From Eubacteriales Family XIII. Incertae Sedis bacterium (GTDB lineage: Bacteria > Bacillota > Clostridia > Peptostreptococcales > Anaerovoracaceae): a DNA stretch of 13,688 bases. The first letter of the stretch is position 1. Each line of letters starts with the position of its first letter. The position numbers and the translations under genes were made by a program. Below, in pieces: positions 5,928 to 13,400 of this stretch. The stretch is from positions 1 through 13,688 of the forward strand of contig JAIRSA010000081.1 of the NCBI GenBank assembly GCA_031255695.1, in the 5' to 3' direction. Under the pieces are notes generated by a model. The model had not been told where the DNA came from, did not search any database, and saw only the letters and a program-made list of their open reading frames with translations.

Positions 5928-5950
5928 GCGGCCTTTGGCTAAACGGCCGC
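5928..5950. other. GC hairpin in the spoVG leader
   Basis: GCGGCC (5928-5933) and GGCCGC (5945-5950) form a 6-bp stem around an 11-nt loop, about 62 nt before the spoVG start in the transcribed leader. The spoVG leader as predicted from its promoter is about 185 nt and GC-rich in its downstream part. No known riboswitch was recognised. Confidence 0.35.
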
Positions 5951-6057
5951 CAATACCGCCCGCAGGGCCCGATGCCGCCCTCCAGCCAAAACCATAACGC
6001 AGGCTTTAGCCGGACAACAGCATGACGTGCAGTATTAGTATACAAATGTGCAAAAGT

Positions 6058-6086
6058 ATTATACAATGATAATGCGATGTTTACAA
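6058..6086 (-). promoter_or_regulatory. Sigma-A-type promoter of spoVG
   Basis: On the minus strand TTGTAA (6081-6086) and a perfect TATAAT (6058-6063) are separated by 17 bp. Transcription would start near 6051, about 185 nt before ATG5866. A 7-bp direct repeat AGTATTA (6031-6037 and 6055-6061) and the palindrome GTATAC (6038-6043) flank the start. B. subtilis spoVG uses sigma-H; no sigma-H-like GAAT element was obvious here. Confidence 0.75.
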
Positions 6087-6239
6087 GGGTTTTTTGAAAA
6101 ATAAGTACAACTTTAGTTGGATATTAGTACAAAAATAATGCCAATTTGGTAAGTAAACATGACTTTTTGATTTTTGCCCCCCCAAAAGGGCGCTGCGGGG
6201 CGGACCGCGCAAAATAATTAGTTTTGGATAATTTAGAAA

Positions 6240-6274
6240 TAGTATACCAAGGCTTTCCCTTTTGTGGTATATTA
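6240..6274 (+). promoter_or_regulatory. Extended -10 promoter of murC inside an inverted repeat
   Basis: TGGTATATT (6265-6273) is an extended -10 (TGn plus TATATT). The -35 region 17 bp upstream (6245-6250) is poor. The -10 forms the right arm of an imperfect 10-bp inverted repeat, TAGTATACCA (6240-6249) and TGGTATATTA (6265-6274), nine of ten positions matched, 15-bp spacer. Transcription would begin near 6280, about 33 nt before ATG6313. Repression through this dyad is inference. Confidence 0.55.
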
Positions 6275-6312
6275 AGATATGTATAAGAGGCTGTCGGCTG
6301 GCGGAGGAAAGC

Positions 6313-7737
6313 ATGTTGGATTTTTCGGCTAAAAAGCATATTCACTGTATTGGCGTGGGCGGCGTAGGGCTGTCTGCCATAGCGGAAATACTGCTGGAGA
6401 GAGGGTTTAAAGTATCCGGCTCGGATATGAAGGAAAGCGAGATTACCGATAGGCTTATAGCGCACGGCGCTTCAGTGTATTTGGGGCATAGGCCGAAAAA
6501 CATAATAGGGGCCGATCTTGTGATATTCTCGGCCGCGGTCTCCGCAGAGAACCCGGAGCTCGCGCTTGCGACGGAGCTGGGCATAGAGGTCGTCTCCCGC
6601 GCGGAGGCGCTGGGGGCCCTCATGGAGGAGTTCGAATACAGCGTCGCCATTTCCGGCACGCATGGCAAGACCACGACCACGTCCATGATATCCCTCATAC
6701 TCAAGCGGAACGGCAACGACCCGACCATATTAGTCGGCGGCAACTTATCTGAAATCGACGGCAATGTCAGCGTCGGCAAGGGGGAATTCTTCGTCACCGA
6801 GGCCTGCGAATACATGGACAGCTTTCTGAAGCTCGCCCCCAGGTACGCGGTGATACTGAACATCGACTCCGACCATCTGGACTATTTCAGCGACATAGAC
6901 CATATCGTGAGGTCGTTCAATACCTTTGCCAACCTCACGCCCCCAAACGGGGCGGTCATCGCCTATGACGCGAACCCATTCGTCAACAGCATCATAAAGG
7001 ACCTGGACAGGCGGGTCGTGACTTTCGGCTTCCATGACAGGTGCGACTACCGCGCGGCCGACATAAGCTTCAGCCAGGAAGGCATGCCGGCCTTTATGGT
7101 GTCGCACTGCGGCAAGGACCTTTGCCCGGTGCAGCTGGCCATACCGGGGGAGCACAACATCGCGAACGCGCTTGCGGCCTTTGCGTGCTGCCATGGCATG
7201 GGGGTCCCGGCGGATGTGATAAAGCGGACGCTGGAATCGTTCGCGGGCACGCAGCGGCGCTTTGACATACTGGGCGAGACGGAGAGGAACGTCCGCATAG
7301 TGGACGACTACGCGCACCATCCGGCGGAGATACAGGCCACGCTCAAGGCGGCCAGGAATATGCCGCACCGGCGCCTATGGTGCCTGTTCCAGCCGCACAC
7401 CTACACGCGGACGGTGGCCCTGTTCAACGAATTCACCGAGGCCTTCGAGCTCGCCGACATGCTTGTCATGGCGGAGATCTACGCCGCGAGGGAAAAGAAC
7501 ATACACAAGATAAGCGCAAAGGCGCTTGTCGACGAGATACGGAGGAAGCATCCTGGCAAGGAGGCCTGGTTCTTTCCGGGTTTTGACGAGATCGCGGCAT
7601 TCGTCAGGGAGAGGGCGGAGCCCGGCGATCTGGTTATAACGATGGGCGCCGGGGATATCTACCAGGTAGGCGAGATGATACTGGATATGGATCATGCCGC
7701 GAAGGCGGACGTGGTCCGCGGCCAGCCGATCAGGTAG
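6313..7737 (+). CDS. murC: UDP-N-acetylmuramate--L-alanine ligase
   Basis: A 474-residue cytoplasmic ATP-dependent ligase that adds L-Ala to UDP-MurNAc, starting the peptidoglycan stem peptide. Domain 1 carries the Rossmann-like GVGGVGLSA (14-22) for the UDP moiety. Domain 2 has the ATP P-loop GTHGKTTTT (115-123) and the TEACEY metal/substrate site (162-167). Domain 3 follows HNIANALAA (281-289), with RRFD (315-318) and DDYAHHP (331-337), which is specific to the MurC/Mpl group. Length and order are normal, and MurC is preferred over Mpl because of length and its housekeeping context. ATG6313 has GGAGG at 6303-6307; an in-frame TTG at 6262 overlaps the promoter and was not used. It is divergent from spoVG and is followed by a tandem repeat array, not a terminator. 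Confidence 0.95.
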   Translation: MLDFSAKKHIHCIGVGGVGLSAIAEILLERGFKVSGSDMKESEITDRLIAHGASVYLGHRPKNIIGADLVIFSAAVSAENPELALATELGIEVVSRAEALGALMEEFEYSVAISGTHGKTTTTSMISLILKRNGNDPTILVGGNLSEIDGNVSVGKGEFFVTEACEYMDSFLKLAPRYAVILNIDSDHLDYFSDIDHIVRSFNTFANLTPPNGAVIAYDANPFVNSIIKDLDRRVVTFGFHDRCDYRAADISFSQEGMPAFMVSHCGKDLCPVQLAIPGEHNIANALAAFACCHGMGVPADVIKRTLESFAGTQRRFDILGETERNVRIVDDYAHHPAEIQATLKAARNMPHRRLWCLFQPHTYTRTVALFNEFTEAFELADMLVMAEIYAAREKNIHKISAKALVDEIRRKHPGKEAWFFPGFDEIAAFVRERAEPGDLVITMGAGDIYQVGEMILDMDHAAKADVVRGQPIR

Positions 7738-7842
7738 CCGGCCAGCAGGGCATGGCCAGCGGGGCCCACATCCCGGCCAGCAGGGCATGGCCGACGGGGC
7801 CCACATCCCGGCCAGCAGGGCATGGCCGGCGGGGCCCACATC
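7738..7842. repeat. Three perfect-length 35-bp tandem repeats after murC
   Basis: Units at 7738-7772, 7773-7807 and 7808-7842 are identical except for a dinucleotide near the middle (AG, GA and GG after CATGGCC). Each contains GGCCAGCAGGGCATGGCC and CGGGGCCCACATC. They abut without spacers and start one base after the murC stop codon. Near-identity implies recent expansion or gene conversion. The unit sequence is different from that of the array after murA although the period is the same. Confidence 0.95.
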
Positions 7843-7872
7843 CCGGCCGCCATCGCCAGGCCCGGCGGATCG

Positions 7873-7908
7873 GCCTCTGGCCGCTCTGCTGCCGGATCGG
7901 CCAGAGGC
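7873..7908. other. Long-stem hairpin next to the murC-glmU array
   Basis: GCCTCTGGCCG (7873-7883) pairs perfectly with CGGCCAGAGGC (7898-7908), 11 bp around a 14-nt loop. The arms overlap copies of GGATCGGCC (7866-7875 and 7894-7902 region). There is no T tract after it, so it is not a classical terminator, but it might protect the murC 3' end or reduce readthrough into the glmU-like gene. Confidence 0.6.
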
Positions 7909-7914
7909 GCAATA

Positions 7915-7934
7915 CGGCCAGCGGGGCCCACATC
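7915..7934. repeat. Detached partial copy of the 35-bp unit
   Basis: These 20 bases repeat the second half of the murC-downstream unit (CGGCCAGCGGGGCCCACATC), matching the first-unit version exactly, 72 bp after the end of the three full units. The hairpin at 7873-7908 sits between. It suggests the array was once longer and was interrupted or partly deleted. Confidence 0.85.
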
Positions 7935-7998
7935 CCCGCCGGCGCTGACGGCGCCGCCGCCATAGAAAATTTATATAGAAGGGACGTATAGCTGCGAT

Positions 7999-8718
7999 AT
8001 GGGACTGGATTACCACGAAAAACACTATAGCGAAAAAGCTGCCGCAAGGCGGCGCATCAACCTGGGGCTTGCGGCGAAGGGCGTAGAGTTCGCCGACATC
8101 GACGCGGCCTACATCGACGAGGCGGCCGTGATCGGCGCGGGGACGCGGATCGGCGCCTGCGTGACCATAGAGGGCGGGACGGCCATAGGGGAAAACTGCA
8201 TTATCGGGCAGAATTCCATGATAAAGGATTCCCGCATCGGCGACGGCGCGGAGATCCTGCATTCCGTCGTCTTGGGCAGCGAGGTCGGGGAGCGGGCATC
8301 CATCGGCCCATTCGCCTACCTGCGGCCGGGCAGCCGCGTCGGCAGCGGCGCGAAGGTAGGCGACTTCGTAGAGGTCAAGAATTCCGTGATAGGGAACAAT
8401 TCCAAGGCCTCACACCTTACATACATCGGGGATTCCGATATCGGCGACGACGTGAACCTGGGGTGCGGGGTCGTGTTCGTGAACTACGACGGCAAGGACA
8501 AGCACCGCTCGACAGTAGGCGACGGGGCTTTCATAGGCTGCAACGCGAACATCGTCTCGCCTGTGAACATCGGCGAGGGCGCCTATGTGGCGGCTGGGAC
8601 GACCGTGACATCCGACGTGCCGGGCGGCTCGCTGGCCGTCGGCAGGGCGAAACAGAGGTCGATAGACGGATGGGTAGCCAAGAGGGGCCTGCTTAAAGGC
8701 CGCCTGAAGAAGAAATAG
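7999..8718 (+). CDS. glmU: GlmU acetyltransferase domain alone (lacks uridyltransferase domain)
   Basis: A 239-residue protein matching only the C-terminal half of GlmU, which acetylates glucosamine-1-phosphate using acetyl-CoA on the way to UDP-GlcNAc. It opens with a short unique stretch (1-12), then the end of the linker helix (KAAARRRIN, 13-21), then a left-handed beta-helix of hexapeptide repeats (about 36-215). Residues expected at the acetyltransferase site are all there: R109 in LRPG, K127 in FVEVKN, H139 and Y142 in HLTYIGD, and N162-Y163 in NYDG. The N-terminal nucleotidyltransferase domain (about 225 residues in normal 450-460 aa GlmU) is absent, and no remnant is seen in the 261 bp upstream. 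ATG7999 is the only start after the in-frame stop at 7963; its ribosome site is weak and distant (GAAGGGA, 7978-7984). The family is sure; the exact substrate less so. Confidence 0.88.
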   Translation: MGLDYHEKHYSEKAAARRRINLGLAAKGVEFADIDAAYIDEAAVIGAGTRIGACVTIEGGTAIGENCIIGQNSMIKDSRIGDGAEILHSVVLGSEVGERASIGPFAYLRPGSRVGSGAKVGDFVEVKNSVIGNNSKASHLTYIGDSDIGDDVNLGCGVVFVNYDGKDKHRSTVGDGAFIGCNANIVSPVNIGEGAYVAAGTTVTSDVPGGSLAVGRAKQRSIDGWVAKRGLLKGRLKKK

Positions 8719-8753
8719 GCCAGTGCCGCCATGGGCGGGGACGCAGGCTCTGC

Positions 8754-8824
8754 GCGGCGGGACGCCGCATGGGCGCGCCCCGGCATAGGGCGAATCAGCT
8801 TCTGCGCCGCAGGGGTGCGGCAGA
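8754..8824 (+). other. Two hairpins in the glmU-prs spacer
   Basis: GCGGCG (8754-8759) pairs with CGCCGC (8763-8768) around GGA. GCCGCA (8806-8811) pairs with TGCGGC (8816-8821) around GGGG, and TCT (8801-8803) with AGA (8822-8824) could extend it across a 2-nt bulge. The second lies 18 nt before the prs start. No T tracts follow. The 123-bp gap holds no clear promoter, so prs is probably read through from upstream. Confidence 0.4.
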
Positions 8825-8841
8825 ATGGGGTAAAGTAAATT

Positions 8842-9792
8842 ATGAAAAACGGAGTTTTCTCAGATTTTAAGATTTTCACCGGGAATTCCCATCCGGCGCT
8901 TGCGGAGGAGATAAGCGCGATTCTAGGCAAGCCGCTTGGGAAATCCACGGTCACCAAATTCAGCGACGGCGAAATATCCGTCAGCCTTTGGGAGACGGTG
9001 AGGGGGATAGACGCATACATAGTGCAGCCGGCCGTAAGCCCGGTAAACGACAGCCTGATGGAGATCCTGATCATGATAGACGCGATGAAGCGCGCCTCGG
9101 CGGGCAGGATCAATGCTGTCATACCGTACTATGGCTATGCGCGCCAGGACAGGAAGGCGAAGGCCAGGGATCCGATAACCGCGAAGCTTGTGGCGGATCT
9201 GCTGAGCGCCGCCGGGGCGGACCGCGTAGTGACTATGGATCTGCACGCGCCGCAGATACAGGGCTATTTCGACATCCCTGTGGACCATCTGCTGGGCATG
9301 CCCATACTGGTGAAATATTTCCGCGCCAAGAACCTACAGGACGTGGTCGTCGTCTCGCCGGATCACGGGAGCGTGTCGAGGGCCAGGAGCATGTCGCACC
9401 TTCTGGACGCGCCGATCGCCATTGTCGACAAGAGGCGGCCGAAGGCCAACGTCAGCGAGGTGATGAACGTGATCGGCGATATTGAAGGGAAGACGGCGAT
9501 CCTGGTGGACGACATGATAGACACGGCGGGCACCATTACCAACGCCGCAAACGTGCTGACGGACATGGGGGCGAAAGATGTCTACGCGTGCGCCACGCAC
9601 GGCGTGCTGTCGGGGCCGGCCATAGAGAGGATCGGAGCCTCCGTGATGAAGGAGCTGATCCTTCTGAATACGGTGCCCATAGCAGCTGGGCGCATGATCG
9701 ATAAAATACGCATGCTTTCGGTGGCGCCGCTGTTCGCGGAGGCGATCTCAAGGATATTCACCAACGATTCCATCAGCAGGCTATTTGATTGA
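8842..9792 (+). CDS. prs: Ribose-phosphate pyrophosphokinase (PRPP synthetase)
   Basis: A 316-residue class I enzyme converting ribose-5-phosphate and ATP to PRPP, used for purine, pyrimidine, NAD, His and Trp synthesis. Length equals that of typical bacterial Prs. Visible motifs in order: FSDGE (40-44), PYYGYARQDRK (95-105, ATP loop), TMDLHAPQ (131-138, with H135), VSPDHG (171-176), the Lys-Arg catalytic flexible loop DKRRP (196-200) and the PRPP-binding LVDDMIDTAGT (221-231). The start ATG8842 agrees with the family N-terminus; the ribosome site is modest (GGGG, 8827-8830). Order glmU-prs-(ctc)-pth-mfd is that of B. subtilis, but the general-stress ribosomal protein gene ctc is absent between prs and pth. 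The stop is 8 bp before pth, so the two are co-transcribed. Confidence 0.97.
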   Translation: MKNGVFSDFKIFTGNSHPALAEEISAILGKPLGKSTVTKFSDGEISVSLWETVRGIDAYIVQPAVSPVNDSLMEILIMIDAMKRASAGRINAVIPYYGYARQDRKAKARDPITAKLVADLLSAAGADRVVTMDLHAPQIQGYFDIPVDHLLGMPILVKYFRAKNLQDVVVVSPDHGSVSRARSMSHLLDAPIAIVDKRRPKANVSEVMNVIGDIEGKTAILVDDMIDTAGTITNAANVLTDMGAKDVYACATHGVLSGPAIERIGASVMKELILLNTVPIAAGRMIDKIRMLSVAPLFAEAISRIFTNDSISRLFD

Positions 9793-9800
9793 GAGGGACC

Positions 9801-10409
9801 ATGGATTACATTATAGCAGGCCTTGGCAATCCGGGGAAGCGCTATGAGAACTCGAAGCACAATATCGGGTTCATAACGCTCGACCGCATTGCCGAGAGAC
9901 ATGGGGCGGCCATGACAAGGCTGAAATTCAAGGCGCTTACGGGCGAGGCCATGATCGCGGGCTCGAAGGCGATGCTCATGAAGCCGCAGACTTACATGAA
10001 CCTCAGCGGGGAGAGCGTGCTGGCGGCGATGGAGTACTACAAGATGCCTGTGGAGCGGCTCATCGTGGTGTACGACGACATTGACATACAGATAGGGCAG
10101 ATAAGGATCAGGAAGAAAGGCAGCGCCGGCACGCACAATGGCATGAAATCCGTGATCTACTGCCTGCAGGACGACAGTTTCCCGCGGATACGGATCGGGA
10201 TAGGCGGGGCCCGCGACGGACATCTGATCGATTATGTGCTGGGCGGGTTCAGGAGGCAGGAAGCGGACAGCGTCAGGGAGGCGGTGCTGCGCGCGGCGGA
10301 CGCTGCCGAATGCATACTGGGGGAGAACATAGAGATCGCTATGAGCAGATATAACGCAAAACGCGCCAAAGGGCCTGAACAGGCGGAAGAAGCGGGCAGC
10401 GATGAGTAG
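9801..10409 (+). CDS. pth: Peptidyl-tRNA hydrolase
   Basis: A 202-residue cytoplasmic enzyme that cleaves peptidyl-tRNA to free tRNA; the B. subtilis orthologue is SpoVC. All catalytic positions align with E. coli numbering: N10 in GLGNPG (7-12), H20 in KHN, N67 in QTYMNLSG, D93 in YDDID and N113 in THNG. The C-terminal lid region is followed by a short extra tail rich in Lys, Ala and Glu (about 186-202). ATG9801 was chosen because MDYIIAGLGNPG is the family N-terminus and GAGAGGG (9791-9797) precedes it closely; a TTG at 9789 overlapping the prs stop is less likely. The gene starts 8 bp after prs and overlaps mfd by 8 bp, indicating tight translational linkage. Confidence 0.96.
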   Translation: MDYIIAGLGNPGKRYENSKHNIGFITLDRIAERHGAAMTRLKFKALTGEAMIAGSKAMLMKPQTYMNLSGESVLAAMEYYKMPVERLIVVYDDIDIQIGQIRIRKKGSAGTHNGMKSVIYCLQDDSFPRIRIGIGGARDGHLIDYVLGGFRRQEADSVREAVLRAADAAECILGENIEIAMSRYNAKRAKGPEQAEEAGSDE

Positions 10410-13400
10410 GGCGGGCAGAGGGGGCGCGAAAACCATACATGTCGCGGGGCTTGCCGACGCACAGATCGCCCCGTACGCAGCGCGCGAGCTTGCCGGCTGC
10501 GGGCGGCAGTGCCTGATCGTAACGGCGTCGGCCGCCAAGGCGGGCGAGCTTGCAAAGACCCTGTCTTTCTTTACATCTTGGAAGATATATGTAATACAGG
10601 AAGAAGAGTCTTTTTTTATGCAGTACGAAGCCAAGAGCCACGGCCAGATGGAGGCCAGGCTTGAGGCGCTGGCGGCGCTGCGGAAGGGCGAGGAGTGCAT
10701 AGTCGTCGCGCCGGTGTCGGGCATACTGAAGAAGCTGCCGCCGCCCAGCGCCTTCGACCGATGCAGGCTTGCCATGAAGGAAGGGGACAGGATCGATCTG
10801 GGGCAGGTGAAGGCGGCCCTCACGGCCATGGGCTTCGAAAGGGCGCCATTCGTGGAGGCGAAGGGGCAGTTCAGCCTGCGCGGCGGCATTTTGGACATAT
10901 TCGCGATAGACAGCCCCATGCCGTACCGCCTGGATCTGTTCGACGACGAGATCGACTCGATAAAGGCCTTCGATCCGGAGAGCCAGCGCTCGGAGTCCCG
11001 CCTGGGCGCCATAGAGATATGGCCCGCGGAGCAGATGATAGTCGACGGGGCCGTGTTCCAGGAGGCCTCGGCCAAGATCGGCGCCCTGTTCGACAAGCAC
11101 ATAGGCACTGCGCAGGGGGACAGGGCGGCGGAGCTCAAGGCGCGCAGGCGCCAGCTGCTGGACTATATCGCCTCGGCCTCCAACCTCCAGCTGCTGGAGA
11201 ACTACATCGGCTACTTCTATGACGATGTATCCCATATATGGGATTATATGGACGATGGCGTCGTGATGCTGGATGATCCGGGCCGCCTGCGCGAAAACGT
11301 GGATCTGATCGAGAGGGAGGCGGAGGCGGATTTCAGCGCAATGCTGGAGAAGGGGCATTGCCTGCCGGAGGATTACGGCAATTTTTCGGGGCAGCGCGAT
11401 TTCGAGGCCCTGCTGCGCCAGGCGCGGCTCTATGTGTTCACGCCCTTCTCGGCCCTGCCGGACGGGATCGGCGCCATATCCGAGCGCCGCAGCGTCGCCG
11501 CCAGGCGGCCGCCCATGATGAACGGGCATATGGACATGCTCGAAGAGGAGCTGAAGCGCTACGCCAAGCGCAAGTACAAGGTGACCATCGTCTGCTCCAC
11601 GGAGGAGAGGCGCGACGGCCTGCACGAGTTCCTGTCGCGGGCGGAGCTGGCCGGGGCGGCGGAGATCAAGCTGGGCAAGCTGTCGTGCGGCATGGAGTTC
11701 CCGGAAGAGCGGCGCGCGTACCTATGGGAGGGCGACATATTCAGCTCGCCCAAGTTCAGGCGGGCGCGGGGCGCGGCCAGCAAGAACGCCGCGCCGATAA
11801 AGTCATTCACCGACATATCCAAGGGCGACTACGTCGTCCACGAGAACCATGGCGTCGGGAAATTCATAGGCATAGAGCAGCTGGACATACAGCACGTACG
11901 CAAGGATTACCTGAAGATAAAGTACGCGGGCGAGGATGTCCTTTACATACCGGTGGAGCAGATGTCGCTCGTGCAGAAATATATCGGCGGGGGCGACGCG
12001 GATCCCAAGATCAGCAAGCTTTCGAGCAATGACTGGAAAAAGGCGAAGGCGAAGGCCAAGAAGGACATAGCGAATATGGCCAAGGAGCTGCTGGATGTCA
12101 CTGCGGCGCGCAAGACGCGCCAAGGCTACGCATTTTCCGCAGACACCGTATGGCAGAAGGAGTTCGAGGACAAATTCCCGTATACCGAGACGCAGGATCA
12201 GCTCCGCAGCGTGGAGTCGATCAAGAGGGATATGGAAAGGGCCCTGCCAATGGACAGGCTGCTCTGCGGCGACGTCGGCTATGGCAAGACGGAGGTGGCG
12301 GCCAGGGCGGTGTTCAAATGCGTCGCCGACGGCAAGCAGGCGGCGATCCTCGTGCCCACCACCATACTGGCGAACCAGCATTACCGCACCTTCAAGGACA
12401 GGTTCGGCGACTTCCCATTTGAGGTCGAGATGCTATCGCGCTTCCGCACGGAGAAGCAGCAGGCCGCCATCATAGAAAAGCTCGGCAAGGGCGGCGTCGA
12501 TATTATCGTAGGCACGCACCGCATGCTTTCCGGCGATATAAAGTTCAAGGATCTGGGGCTTCTGGTCATCGACGAGGAACAGCGCTTCGGCGTGAAGCAC
12601 AAAGAGATCATCAAGGCGATGAAGAAGGACGTGGATGTCCTTACATTGTCGGCTACGCCCATACCCAGGACGCTGCATATGTCTATGGCGGGGATAAGGG
12701 ATATGGACATAATAGAGGAACCGCCGGAGGACAGGTACCCGGTCCAGACCTATGTCATGGAGCAGACCGACGATGTCGTGAAGGAGACCGTGCGCCGGGA
12801 ACTCGACAGGGGAGGCCAGGCCTATGTGGTCTACAACAGGGTGAACGGGATACAGCGCGTGGCGGCGGACATAAAGGCCCTCGTGCCTGAGGCGGAGATC
12901 GCTGTGGGGCATGGGCAGATGAACGAGCAGGAACTGGAGAACGTGATGCTGGACTTTATTGAGGGGCGATACAATGTGCTTGTTTCCACCACGATCATAG
13001 AGTCCGGCATAGACATACCGAACGTGAACACCATACTCATAATGGACGCGGGGAATTTCGGGCTCTCGCAGCTGTACCAGCTCAGGGGGCGCGTGGGGCG
13101 CTCGAACCGCATGGCCTACGCCTACCTGCTCTACAGGAAGGACAGGATGCTCACGGAGGCGGCGGAGAAGAGGATGCGGGCGATAAGGGAATTCACGGAG
13201 TTCGGCGCGGGTTTCCGCATCGCCATGCGGGACCTTGAGATCCGGGGCGCCGGCAACCTTTTGGGGACGGAGCAGCACGGCAATATGATGAGCATAGGCT
13301 ATGAGCTCTATTGCAAGCTGGTGGATGACGCCGTGCGCGCCCTTGAGGGCGAGGTCGTCAACCCCGATTCCGAGGATGTGTCCTTCGAGATACCGGTGAC

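Noticed and set aside
7738..7934. CRISPR or attachment site
   Set aside because: Tandem units without spacers, no integrase or mobile gene, and no tRNA target.
7692..8262. Minus-strand open frames through the murC-glmU array
   Set aside because: Repeat-derived and antisense to the glmU-like gene, with no ribosome site or domain.
9582..11138. 518-residue open frame on the minus strand across prs, pth and mfd
   Set aside because: It lies antisense to three well-supported genes, has no ribosome site or family resemblance, and long antisense frames are common in GC-rich coding DNA.
10339..11625. 428-residue minus-strand open frame in mfd
   Set aside because: Shadow of mfd: its composition (His, Arg, Leu, Gln rich) is that of reverse-read GC-rich codons and no motif is seen.
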